From Ancrocorticia sp047602305 (GTDB lineage: Bacteria > Actinomycetota > Actinomycetes > Actinomycetales > Actinomycetaceae): a DNA stretch of 64,000 nucleotides. Below the pieces are notes generated by a model. It was given only the letters and a program-made list of their open reading frames with translations, ran no database searches and was not told the DNA's origin. How positions within the stretch are numbered: the stretch's first letter is position 1; the number at the start of each line of letters is the position of its first letter. The DNA lies in NCBI GenBank assembly GCA_047602305.1, contig JASGHO010000001.1, positions 1,550,001-1,614,000 on the forward strand. Direction: 5' to 3'. This document shows, piece after piece, positions 21,432-29,667 of this stretch. Both the position numbers and the translations under genes were made by a program.

Positions 21432-22577
21432 ATGGGATTCCTGAGCGAGGAGCTTCTGGAAGCAATTCACGGGCGGGCCGCCCGCTACGACGCCGAGAAC
21501 ACCTTCCCGTTTGAGGATGTGGAAGATCTACGCGCGGCCGGCTATCTCGCCGCTTTCGTCCCCACCGAGTTCGGCGGGGCGGGCCTGACCCTTGAGGAGA
21601 TCGCCGCCGAGCAGACGCGCCTGGCCAAGGCCGCGCCCGGCACCGCGCTCGGGATCAATATGCACCAGATCATCGTGGGACTGGGGCGTCACCTCGTACG
21701 CAACGGGAATCCGCGCGGCGAGCTGATCCTGCGTGAGGCCGCCGCGGGTGAACTCTTCGGCTTCGGCATCTCCGAACCCGGCAACGACCTGGTGCTCTTC
21801 GGTTCCATCTCGCAGGCCGAACCCGATGGGGAGGGCGGCTACTCGTTCACCGGCGTCAAGATCTTCAACTCGCTCGCGCCCGCGTGGACGCGCCTACTCA
21901 CCTTCGGACGTGACGATTCCGGCGACGACGGCCCGCACTCCGTTTTCGCTGTGCTCACTCGGGACGACGGCGGATTCGAGCTCAAGGACGATTGGGATAC
22001 GTTGGGGATGCGCGCCACGCAGTCCCAAACGCTGCTGCTTCAGGGCGCCCATGCGCCGGAATCGCGGGTGCTGACGCGCTGCGAGCCGGGACCGTCCGCC
22101 GACCCGGTGGTGTTCGGGATCTTCGCACACTTCGAGATTCTGCTGGCCGCCACCTACGCGGGCGTGGGTGAGCGGGCCGTGGAGGTTGCCGCAGAGCATG
22201 TGAAAACCCGCACGTCGGTGAAGAACCAGACGGTATACGCCAACGACCCCGACATCCGTTGGCGCCTCGCCACCGCCGCTCTGGAAATGAACGCGGTGGG
22301 TCCGCAGATTCGGGAACTGGCGCGCGACGTGGAGAATGGAGTGGATCGCGGGCCGATCTGGATGCCGCAGCTCTCGGCGGTCAAGAACGCCGCAGCCGAG
22401 GCTTCACTGCGGGCCGTTGAGCAGGCAGTTCGCGCCTGCGGCGGCTCCTCCTACTTCAATCGCTCGGAGCTTTCGCGACTCTACCGCGACGTGGTGGCGG
22501 GGCTGTTCCAGCCCTCGGATCAGGAATCGCTGCACGGAGCCTGGGCGAACGTGGTGCTCGGGCCGGTCACGAACTAA
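21432..22577 (+). CDS. Acyl-CoA dehydrogenase family flavoprotein
   Basis: This protein has about 381 residues with the family fold. The N-terminal helical domain has VEDLRAAGYLAAFVPTEFGG, the middle beta domain has FGFGISEPGNDLVLFG and GYSFTGVKIFNSLAPAWTRLL, and the C-terminal helical bundle follows. The usual catalytic Glu of true acyl-CoA dehydrogenases is not evident. The tone of the sequence (FNSLAPAWTRLLTFGRDD) is closer to flavin-dependent monooxygenases of the DszC/SfnB type, so the substrate is open. ATG 21432 was chosen because AAGGAG lies 6 bases before it; the ATG at 21426 touches the ribosome site. It probably follows the PLD gene in one transcript. Confidence 0.82.
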   Translation: MGFLSEELLEAIHGRAARYDAENTFPFEDVEDLRAAGYLAAFVPTEFGGAGLTLEEIAAEQTRLAKAAPGTALGINMHQIIVGLGRHLVRNGNPRGELILREAAAGELFGFGISEPGNDLVLFGSISQAEPDGEGGYSFTGVKIFNSLAPAWTRLLTFGRDDSGDDGPHSVFAVLTRDDGGFELKDDWDTLGMRATQSQTLLLQGAHAPESRVLTRCEPGPSADPVVFGIFAHFEILLAATYAGVGERAVEVAAEHVKTRTSVKNQTVYANDPDIRWRLATAALEMNAVGPQIRELARDVENGVDRGPIWMPQLSAVKNAAAEASLRAVEQAVRACGGSSYFNRSELSRLYRDVVAGLFQPSDQESLHGAWANVVLGPVTN

Positions 22578-22583
22578 GGGGTT

Positions 22584-22611
22584 CCGCCAATAGGCCACGG
22601 CCTATTGGCGG
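22584..22611. terminator. Bidirectional terminator, 13-bp perfect stem
   Basis: CCGCCAATAGGCC and GGCCTATTGGCGG are separated by AC. It lies between the convergent acyl-CoA dehydrogenase homologue and vanZ. Confidence 0.8.
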
Positions 22612-22676
22612 GATCTCTAAGCGGCCCGCCGCGATGGTCCAACGCTGTGCTCGGCGTCGGCGGTCAGTTGCTCAGT

Positions 22677-23174
22677 TCAGGCTCGGTTGCGCCATCGGCT
22701 CACGAGCCACGCCAGCGCGAGACCAATCGCGGCACCCGCCGAGTCGATGAGGACATCCTTGGGTGTTCCGGTGCGCCCGGGGATGAAGAGCTGGTGGAAC
22801 TCATCCGTCGCGGCATAGATCACCGCGATCACGAAGGCGCTGATCAGCGCCTGATTCCCACGCTCTTCTCCCCGCTTCCGGAGTCGCTGAGATCGTGAGA
22901 TTCGTGCTTCGACGAATCTTTGCTCACGGCTCCCACGCAACGCCACGAATAGGAGAATCGCGAGCACCGCGTACTCGGTCATATGGGCTGCTTTGCGCAC
23001 CAGGAAGCCGAGCATTTCCGGGGAGATGTGAATCCCCAGGGAATGGAGCCAGGCGACGATGGAATCGCTGAGGCCACCCGAATCCTCTCCCACCTGATGC
23101 GAGAAGAAGAAGATCACGGCCATCCACACGACCACCGCGCCCCAACGCAGCCACCGATTGAGTCGTGCTGACAT
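22677..23174 (-). CDS. VanZ-like membrane protein
   Basis: This 165-residue protein has three to four hydrophobic segments (WGAVVVWMAVIFFFSHQ, MTEYAVLAILLFVAL, ALISAFVIAVIYAATDEFHQLF, AGAAIGLALAWLVS). The VanZ family signature F(F)SHQ ... KAAHMTEYAVLA ... DEFHQLFIPGRTGTPKDVLIDSAGA is complete. The biochemical role is not known for most members; some affect glycopeptide or detergent resistance. It starts 5 bases past the ligA stop, so it is co-transcribed with ligA. Confidence 0.9.
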   Translation of the reverse strand: MSARLNRWLRWGAVVVWMAVIFFFSHQVGEDSGGLSDSIVAWLHSLGIHISPEMLGFLVRKAAHMTEYAVLAILLFVALRGSREQRFVEARISRSQRLRKRGEERGNQALISAFVIAVIYAATDEFHQLFIPGRTGTPKDVLIDSAGAAIGLALAWLVSRWRNRA

Positions 23175-23179
23175 CCCGA

Positions 23180-25675
23180 TCAGAGTTCCAGTTCTTCCTG
23201 TACGACGCCGTCCGCGTCCACTCCGCTCTCACCCGGTAGAACACCGGTGCGCAGCAACTCGTTGAACTGCTCGACGTCGAGGATGGGAACGCCCAGATCC
23301 GCAGCCTTCGTGGCCTTCGATCCGGCATTCTCGCCAGCTACTACGGCCGTGGTCTTCTTCGAGACCGAACCGGCCGCTTTCCCTCCGCGCAGCACAATGG
23401 CTTCCTTGACGCTATCGCGCGTGTAGCCTTCGAGCGAGCCGGTGGCCACGATCGTCATGCCCGCGAGGGTCTGCGGAAGTTCCTCTCCCACCTCGTCCTC
23501 GAATACCACTCCAGCGGCTTCCCAGCGCTCGATGATCTCGCGATGCCAGTCCACCTCGAACCACTCGGAGAAGGACTGGGCAATGATCGCGCCCACGCCG
23601 TCAATCTCCGCCAGATCTTCCACGGAGGCAGAGCGCAGTGCATCAAGTGAGGGGATGCGAGCCGCGAGCGCACGCGCCGCCGTCGGCCCAACATGACGGA
23701 TGGAGAGGGCAACAAGCTTGCGCCACAGTTCCTTCCCCTTGGCCTTCTCCAGCTCGTCGACGATCTTGGTGATCGCCTTGCCGGGCGCCGAGGCGGTGAC
23801 CAGCTCGGGCTCGCCGCCGCGCGGATACTTCCACTTGGGTTTGGTCCACGCCGCGCGCACGCGGCGGTAATCGCCGGTGAGCTCGCCCTTGACGCGGATC
23901 TCCTGCCAGATCCAGACGTCGCGCACGTCCTGCGGGGTCAACTCGAAGAGTCCCGCCTCGGTCTCCAGCAAAGGCCGCTGTGGCTCCGGGATGCCGAGCT
24001 CGCGCTGCACATCACCTGGAATGATCTCCTCGTGGTGAAGGATCGCGCCGTCCTCATCAACGATCCCGAGCTGCGCGAGCTTCTCGCGGGTGAGGGAGAT
24101 CTTGCGATCGCGGCCGGTGGCCGGATCCTCGATGAGGAGCTGATGCCCGGTAGCGAGCGCCATGAGCGCCGCACCGCGGGCGGCCTCCGGATCGGTGAGC
24201 CACTGCGCCGTCACATCTCCCAGAGATTCCACGTCCAGCGCCCCACGTGAGCCGATGTGGCTGACGCGCTCGGTGAGCTGGGCCGGGCAGGAGCGGGTGT
24301 TCGGGCAGCGCAGATCCACATCACCTTCCTTGGCCGGAGCGATTGGGGTACCGCACGAGGGGCAGGCCTCGGGCATCTGCCACTCGTGCTCGGAGCCGTC
24401 GCGCTTCTCCTCGACGGGGCCGAGCACCTCGGGAATGACATCGCCGGCCTTGCGCAGGATGACGATGTCGCCAATCTTCACACCCTTGCGCGCCACCTCG
24501 GTGGGGTTGTGCAGGGTGGCCTGGGCAACCGTCGATCCGGCGACGAGCACCGGCTCCATCACCGCAAACGGTGTGACACGGCCGGTGCGCCCCACCTGGG
24601 TGCGGATGTCGAGAAGGCGGGTCTGCACCTCCTCCGGCGGGTACTTGTAGGCAACTGCCCAGCGCGGCACACGCGAGGTAAATCCGAGCCGCGCCTGCAG
24701 CCCGCGGTCATTGACCTTAAGTACGGCGCCATCAATGCCGTGAATGAGAGCGTAGCGATCATCGGCGTGGCGGGCAATGAAAGCTTCGATGCCCTCCCAC
24801 GAGTCCAGATGCTCCGAGTAGGGCGAGACCGGCAGGCCCCACGCCCGGAATGCCTGGTAGACGCCCTCCTGCGTTGCGAGCAGCGCGGCGGTTTCCTCGG
24901 GTGCGCCCTGCAGCGCACCGATACCGTGGGCGATAAATGAGAGCGGGCGGGCGGCAGCCAATCGAGGATCCTTTAGTCCCATAGTCCCTGAAGCAGTATT
25001 ACGCGGGTTGGCGTACTCCTTCTGCCCCGCCGCCCGCAGTTTGGCATTGAACTCCGTGAACTCCTTGAGGGGGAAGAACACCTCGCCGCGCACTTCCAGC
25101 ACCGCGGGCCAGCCCTCACCCTCGAGCTTTTCGGGAATCGCGCCGATGGTACGGGCGTTGGCGGTGACGTTGTCTCCAGTAATTCCATCGCCCCTGGTGC
25201 CGGCAACCGTCAACTCGCCGTTCTCGTAACGCAGGTTGAGGGCGAGGCCGTCAATTTTCGTCTCGGCTGTCACCAGGAACCCATCCGGCAACTCGGCGCG
25301 CCTGCTGGTGTACCACTCGCGCAGTTCCTCCAGCGAGAACACGTCCTGTAGCGAGTACATCTGTTCCAGGTGATTTGTCTTTTCGAAACCACTCTCTTCT
25401 ACAAGAGCGCCCACCACACGCGTGGGAGAATCCTCCACCGCGAGGTCTGGGTAGGCGGCCTCGATGGCACGCAACTCGTGAATGAGCCTGTCATAGTACT
25501 CATCAGTAAACAATGGCGAGTCGCCATAGTAGTACGCAGCTTGCGCCTTCCTTAGTAGCGGCGCAACTTCGCGCCAACGCTCGGCGGCTTCTTCAAGGCT
25601 CGCTGGCAGTTCAGCCTGACCTGGGACGTGGGTCACGGATTCGGTTTCCGACAGTTCGCTGTTCACGCGTCCCAT
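23180..25675 (-). CDS. ligA: NAD-dependent DNA ligase with an extended central region
   Basis: This enzyme seals nicks in DNA replication and repair. The domains in order are Ia (YYYGDSPLFTDEYYDRLIHEL), adenylation with the catalytic Lys in AETKIDGLALNLRY, OB fold (KYPPEEVQTRLLDIRTQVGRTG), zinc finger (CPSCG ... CPNTRSCPAQ), HhH, and a C-terminal BRCT (LAGMTIVATGSLEGYTRDSV). At about 831 residues it is some 150 longer than a standard LigA. Most of the excess is a segment of roughly 90-100 residues between the zinc finger/HhH start (GALDVESLGD) and IRHVGPTAARALA, plus a C-terminal tail. ATG 25675 follows GGGGGAG very closely; GTG 25669 or a nearby start is possible. Confidence 0.95.
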   Translation of the reverse strand: MGRVNSELSETESVTHVPGQAELPASLEEAAERWREVAPLLRKAQAAYYYGDSPLFTDEYYDRLIHELRAIEAAYPDLAVEDSPTRVVGALVEESGFEKTNHLEQMYSLQDVFSLEELREWYTSRRAELPDGFLVTAETKIDGLALNLRYENGELTVAGTRGDGITGDNVTANARTIGAIPEKLEGEGWPAVLEVRGEVFFPLKEFTEFNAKLRAAGQKEYANPRNTASGTMGLKDPRLAAARPLSFIAHGIGALQGAPEETAALLATQEGVYQAFRAWGLPVSPYSEHLDSWEGIEAFIARHADDRYALIHGIDGAVLKVNDRGLQARLGFTSRVPRWAVAYKYPPEEVQTRLLDIRTQVGRTGRVTPFAVMEPVLVAGSTVAQATLHNPTEVARKGVKIGDIVILRKAGDVIPEVLGPVEEKRDGSEHEWQMPEACPSCGTPIAPAKEGDVDLRCPNTRSCPAQLTERVSHIGSRGALDVESLGDVTAQWLTDPEAARGAALMALATGHQLLIEDPATGRDRKISLTREKLAQLGIVDEDGAILHHEEIIPGDVQRELGIPEPQRPLLETEAGLFELTPQDVRDVWIWQEIRVKGELTGDYRRVRAAWTKPKWKYPRGGEPELVTASAPGKAITKIVDELEKAKGKELWRKLVALSIRHVGPTAARALAARIPSLDALRSASVEDLAEIDGVGAIIAQSFSEWFEVDWHREIIERWEAAGVVFEDEVGEELPQTLAGMTIVATGSLEGYTRDSVKEAIVLRGGKAAGSVSKKTTAVVAGENAGSKATKAADLGVPILDVEQFNELLRTGVLPGESGVDADGVVQEELEL

Positions 25676-25842
25676 TCTCCCCCAGGGAACGGCCCATTCG
25701 CCATTCTTCTGATCGAAACGCCCGTTGACCTCACCACGAGACACACAACATGACAGCCACACACTGAGCAATCTCGTGAGGACGAAAGGTGCACACCCAC
25801 AAACTGCCGCGCGGCCTCCCACTCTGTCGAGTAAGCACCGCC

Positions 25843-25848
25843 TAGGCT
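25843..25848 (+). promoter_or_regulatory. -10 box of a probable leaderless promoter
   Basis: TAGGCT ends 7 bases before the ATG at 25855. Confidence 0.4.
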
Positions 25849-25854
25849 TACAGC

Positions 25855-26628
25855 ATGTGCGGACGCTATGCCTCTTTCTCGGCCCTCACGGATATACAGC
25901 TGGCCTTTGATCTCGACGCGCTCGGCCCCGAATGCGAAGTTCTCACGCCCTCATGGAACGTGGCTCCCACGCAGGACGTGGGGATCGTGGTGGAACGAAT
26001 CCTAGATGGGCACCCCAGCGATATCCGTGCCGTATACGGCACACAGATCGCTGGGGTGCCCACGAAGGAACCGGACTCCTCACAAGGCTCACACAGCGTC
26101 ACTCGCGAACTGCACGTGGCCCGCTGGGGTCTCGTCCCGCCCTGGTCCAAGGACCCTTCCAAGGGCCCGCAGATGATCAATGCCCGCATCGAGACCCTCG
26201 CCGAGAAGCGCACCTTCGCTCCCTCCCTTGGCAAGCGCCGCTGCATAGTCCCCGCGGACGGCTACTTTGAGTGGCAGGCCACCGCGGGAGGCAAGATTCC
26301 CCATTACATCCACGCGACCGATGCCGCTCCCCTCGCCTTCGCCGGGCTCTACGGCTGGTGGAAGAAACCCGATGGTTCCTGGCTACTCAGCACCACCATC
26401 ATTACGCGTGCCGCCGAGGGCGATCTGGCCGCCATCCACGACCGCACGCCCATAGTCCTCACTCCTGACGAGTTCGCCGCCTGGCTCGACCCCCACCAGG
26501 AGGACAAGTACGCGGCCCTCCAGCTCATCGACCGGTCCAACCAGCCGCTCCAGGCCGACGTCGTCGGAAAAGCTGTTGGTAACATCCGCAACAATTCACC
26601 CGAGAATATCCGGCCCGTCGTCAACTGA
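25855..26628 (+). CDS. SRAP domain protein (abasic-site processing, YedK/HMCES type)
   Basis: This protein caps abasic sites in single-stranded DNA by a covalent link through Cys2. The catalytic set is present: Cys at position 2 (MCGRYASF, requiring Met removal), Asn in SWNVAPTQ, Glu in DGYFEW, and His in AIHDRTPIVL. RWGLVPPWSKD and INARIETLAEK are family motifs. At 257 residues it is slightly long because of an extra stretch of about 35 residues after VAPTQDVGIVVER. The DNA of this stretch is a long inverted repeat (26007-26062). A start further downstream would lose Cys2, so the ATG is certain. Confidence 0.95.
   Translation: MCGRYASFSALTDIQLAFDLDALGPECEVLTPSWNVAPTQDVGIVVERILDGHPSDIRAVYGTQIAGVPTKEPDSSQGSHSVTRELHVARWGLVPPWSKDPSKGPQMINARIETLAEKRTFAPSLGKRRCIVPADGYFEWQATAGGKIPHYIHATDAAPLAFAGLYGWWKKPDGSWLLSTTIITRAAEGDLAAIHDRTPIVLTPDEFAAWLDPHQEDKYAALQLIDRSNQPLQADVVGKAVGNIRNNSPENIRPVVN
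26007..26062. repeat. Cruciform-like inverted repeat inside the SRAP gene
   Basis: TGGGCACCCCAGCGAT (26007-26022) is perfectly complementary to ATCGCTGGGGTGCCCA (26047-26062). The space between them contains the perfect 16-base palindrome GTGCCGTATACGGCAC (26027-26042). It lies in frame within an apparent insertion in the protein. Confidence 0.9.
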
Positions 26629-26706
26629 CGCAACCTCACCAAACTACGCACCGCCATATCCACCCGCGGGCCTACCCGGTACTCCCCGGGGCAGGGCGCC
26701 GCCGTT

Positions 26707-26712
26707 TACCCT
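26707..26712 (+). promoter_or_regulatory. -10 box of a probable leaderless promoter
   Basis: TACCCT ends 7 bases before the ATG at 26719. Confidence 0.4.
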
Positions 26713-26718
26713 AGAAAC

Positions 26719-28047
26719 ATGGCAACAAGGTGGCGGAAGTTCTATACCTTCAAGGGGGTCAGCCCTTTCGATGTGGCGCTCTCTGCCGGGATCGCCTACC
26801 TGTACTTCGGTCCCAACTACTGGCATAACCTGCCGTTTCACGAACTGACGTTTGCCCAGAACACCAACATGGCCCTCCCGGAGGGCATGCTCACCGTCCT
26901 TGCAATCCTCGCCGGTATTCTGTATTCGACCCCCACGGTCTTCCGCCGCACCAAGCCAGAAATCAGCGCCGCACTCGTCTTTGTCGGGGCGCTGCTCCGC
27001 TACACAGTCGCTCCGTGGGACACGATCCCGCCGGATCTTGCGGTCCTCGTCTCGCTCTACGCGGTGACCGTCTATGGAGCAAAGTGGGCTCACCGCACTG
27101 CCCTCATCGCCACGTTCCTCGGAGTACTGCTGATCTGGCAGACCCTGTACCGCACCTTCAATCAAGCATTCCAACTCGGATTGCCAGCCTGGCGCGGCGG
27201 ATTCGGTGACTACTGGTGGGGTGAGAATTTCACCCAGTTCGTTTTCCTGATGCTTGTGGTCATCATCGTCTACACCGTGGCCCTGCTGCGCCGCAACCAG
27301 CTCCAGCAGGTCACCCGCCTGGTCGAAGAGGCTGACGAGGCGCGCCGCCGCGCCGAACAGGAGACCGAACTCGCCGTCCTGGAGGAACGCAGCCGCATCG
27401 CACGGGAGATGCACGACGTCGTCGCCCACACGCTGTCCGTCGTGATCGCCCAGGCTGACGGCGGCCGATACGCGGCAGCCAACAACCCCGCTGCCGCTGT
27501 CACGGCGCTGGAGACGATCGCCGACATGAGCCGCGGCGCCCTCAAGGACATCCGTTCCATCATCGGGGTGCTCCGCTCCTCCACACCGGAACCGGTCCCG
27601 CTCCTGCCCCAGCCCGTCGCCGAAGATCTTGATGCCCTGGTGGAGAAAGTACGCTCCTCCGGAACCGACATCGCCCTCACCCGCATCGGCTCGCCCCACC
27701 CATTACCCACCGGCGTGGGCACCGCGATCTATCGCATCTGCCAAGAATCCATCACCAACACGCTCAAGCACGCCGGCCCGGACGCGCGCATCTCCGTTAT
27801 CTTGCAGTGGATGGGGGATCAGCTCGTCGTCCAGATCGACGACGACGGCACCGGCCCCGGTGCGAGCGACGGTAAAGGACACGGAATCATCGGTATGAAA
27901 GAACGCGCCAGCACGTTCGGCGGCTCCGTCCACACGGGACCGATAGAAGGCGGCGGGTTCCGCGTAATTGCAGCGATTCCGTTGGACAACGATGCCCCAA
28001 TAGCATGGTCCGCGCCTGCCCCGCAGATAGGAAGAAACACCAAATGA
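26719..28047 (+). CDS. NarL-type sensor histidine kinase
   Basis: This 442-residue membrane sensor has an N-terminal half with about five hydrophobic segments (for example FDVALSAGIAYLYFG, MLTVLAILAGILY, FVFLMLVVIIVYTVALL). A coiled linker rich in Glu and Arg follows. The HisKA_3 dimerisation box is SRIAREMHDVVAHTLSVVIAQ, with the phospho-accepting His in MHDVVAH. The HATPase domain has YRICQESITNTLKHAGPDA, QIDDDGTGPG and GHGIIGMKERA. The signal is unknown. Its stop overlaps the start of the response regulator by four bases (ATGA). Confidence 0.95.
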   Translation: MATRWRKFYTFKGVSPFDVALSAGIAYLYFGPNYWHNLPFHELTFAQNTNMALPEGMLTVLAILAGILYSTPTVFRRTKPEISAALVFVGALLRYTVAPWDTIPPDLAVLVSLYAVTVYGAKWAHRTALIATFLGVLLIWQTLYRTFNQAFQLGLPAWRGGFGDYWWGENFTQFVFLMLVVIIVYTVALLRRNQLQQVTRLVEEADEARRRAEQETELAVLEERSRIAREMHDVVAHTLSVVIAQADGGRYAAANNPAAAVTALETIADMSRGALKDIRSIIGVLRSSTPEPVPLLPQPVAEDLDALVEKVRSSGTDIALTRIGSPHPLPTGVGTAIYRICQESITNTLKHAGPDARISVILQWMGDQLVVQIDDDGTGPGASDGKGHGIIGMKERASTFGGSVHTGPIEGGGFRVIAAIPLDNDAPIAWSAPAPQIGRNTK

Positions 28048-28745
28048 ACACGACTGACACGAACGCGCAAGTGATACGGGTAGGTCTGGTGGACGATCAG
28101 AACCTCGTTCGCACCGGATTTGCCATGGTGATCGATTCTCAGCCTGACATGCAGGTGGTGGTCGAAGCCGCCAATGGCAAGCTCGCCACCGAGCGCCTCG
28201 AAGTGGTTCCCACCGACGTGGTCCTCATGGATATCCGCATGCCCGTGATGGACGGCCTGGAAGCCACCCGGCTCATCACTGAGCGCAAGTACGCGCACGG
28301 CGTGAATCCCAAGATCATCATTCTCACCACCTTCGAAGAAGACCAGTACATTCTTGGTGCCGTGCAGGCCGGAGCCTCCGGTTTCCTCGTCAAGGACGCA
28401 CCGCCCGAACACATGCTCGATGCCATCCGCACGGTCTACCAGGGAGACGCCGTCATCGCGCCCTCCTCCACCAGGCGCTTGGTAGAGCATCTTGCGCGCG
28501 AAGCGGCACAAATGCGGGCCACCGACCCTAGCATCATCGCTCACCTCACCGACCGCGAGCGCGAAGTCCTCGAGCACGTGGCCCACGGCGAGTCCAACCA
28601 GGAAATCGCGGCGGCGTTGTTCGTTGCCGAAGCAACCATCAAGACCCATATCGGGCGGATCTTCGCCAAGCTTGGAGCCCGTGACCGAGTGCAAGCGGTG
28701 GTGCTCGCCTACGAGAGCGGTCTGGTTCGGCCCGGAGAAAACTGA
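28044..28745 (+). CDS. NarL/FixJ-family response regulator
   Basis: This 233-residue DNA-binding regulator is paired with the preceding kinase. The receiver domain (IRVGLVDDQNLVRTGFAMVI) has the acceptor Asp in VVLMDIRMPVMDG, Thr in ILTTF, and Lys in FLVKDAP. The C-terminal LuxR-type helix-turn-helix is LTDREREVLEHVAHGESNQE through ATIKTHIGRIFAKLGARDR. ATG 28044 is the start that makes the 4-base overlap; upstream in-frame sequence belongs to the kinase region. Confidence 0.96.
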   Translation: MNTTDTNAQVIRVGLVDDQNLVRTGFAMVIDSQPDMQVVVEAANGKLATERLEVVPTDVVLMDIRMPVMDGLEATRLITERKYAHGVNPKIIILTTFEEDQYILGAVQAGASGFLVKDAPPEHMLDAIRTVYQGDAVIAPSSTRRLVEHLAREAAQMRATDPSIIAHLTDREREVLEHVAHGESNQEIAAALFVAEATIKTHIGRIFAKLGARDRVQAVVLAYESGLVRPGEN

Positions 28746-29091
28746 TGCCACGGGAGCTGAGCGCGCCTATCATAACTTGACCGGTTGTGCACGGGATGTG
28801 GTCTTTCATGCACCATGGCTCACGGGAAGCACTCTTCCAGACAAGTCCTAGGACTCCTCACCAGGGAAATTCCGGCAAGGCAACACTTCTACCTGCGAGA
28901 ACGCTGGGCACATAGATCGACAGGCGCATTTTCTTCCCCCTGTGAAGGGCCTCTTAGCAGGGAAAAGATCACGTTTTTATCTCTTTACCCACTACTCAAA
29001 ACCTGCGAATCTTGAATACGGCTTAAGTAACACCAAGCGACCACGCCATGAACAAATATGAACGTGGTTGCCGGTAAAAGGAGTACATCAC
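28746..29091. other. Intergenic region upstream of whiB1
   Basis: No gene is supported. It must hold the whiB1 promoter. TTGAAT near 29010 and TATGAA near 29058 are weak candidates that do not form a properly spaced pair. Confidence 0.4.
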
Positions 29092-29346
29092 ATGGATTGG
29101 CGCCACCGGGCAGCGTGTCTCACCGAAGATCCCGAGCTGTTCTTCCCTATCGGGAATTCCGGTCCGGCCATTGCCCAGATTGAGCAGGCAAAGCGCGTTT
29201 GCAACCGCTGCGAAGTTTCTGACGTCTGCCTGAAGTGGGCACTGGAGACCGGCCAAGATGCTGGCGTATGGGGTGGACTCTCTGAGGATGAGCGTCGTTC
29301 TCTCAAGCGGCGTACGGCGAGGGCTCGCCGCTCCAACGTCGGCTAA
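29092..29346 (+). CDS. whiB1: WhiB-family Fe-S regulator, WhiB1 type
   Basis: This 84-residue protein binds a 4Fe-4S cluster and works with the sigma factor to control transcription; in mycobacteria WhiB1 is essential and NO-responsive. Four cysteines are present: one in RAACL and three in VCNRCEVSDVC. The G(V/I)WGG turn (GVWGGLSEDERRSLKRR) is followed by a basic DNA-contacting tail. The close match to the WhiB1 pattern (MDWRHRAAC, DPELFFPIGNSGPAIAQI) supports the symbol. The start ATG 29092 has AAAGGAG 8 bases upstream. PdtaS lies next to it on the other strand, as in mycobacteria. Confidence 0.95.
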   Translation: MDWRHRAACLTEDPELFFPIGNSGPAIAQIEQAKRVCNRCEVSDVCLKWALETGQDAGVWGGLSEDERRSLKRRTARARRSNVG

Positions 29347-29375
29347 CAACCGAATCGGACGATAGACCGAAGTAC

Positions 29376-29415
29376 ACATGGTGGGCAGTGACCGAAAGGT
29401 TGCTGCCCACCATGT
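29376..29415 (+). terminator. Terminator of whiB1
   Basis: ACATGGTGGGCAG pairs with CTGCCCACCATGT (13 bp), followed by TTT. It lies 30 bases past the stop. Confidence 0.85.
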
Positions 29416-29478
29416 TTTGTACCGTATAAAGCTGGGTTGTCCGTCACTCGCGTCCGCATGGCGCTACCCTCAGCCAAC

Positions 29479-29519
29479 GTTGAAACACGTACCCGCAGTT
29501 GACCAAGGTTGAAACACGT
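29479..29519. repeat. Two direct copies of GTTGAAACACGT
   Basis: The copies are at 29479-29490 and 29508-29519, in the convergent space between whiB1 and pdtaS. Their function is unknown. The rest of 29520-29667 shows nothing recognisable. Confidence 0.5.
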
Positions 29520-29667
29520 GACGTTTTCGGATTCACGTAACGCATTTTCCCTGGGAAAAACCGTTGCACGTATCGGAAAACGCCACTCCTTTGGTCGAGA
29601 GTGGGCACGACAGCCCCAGGTGAAGCACAGCGGCAGAGAACCCCGCCCTCCGCCCAGGCGCTCACCC

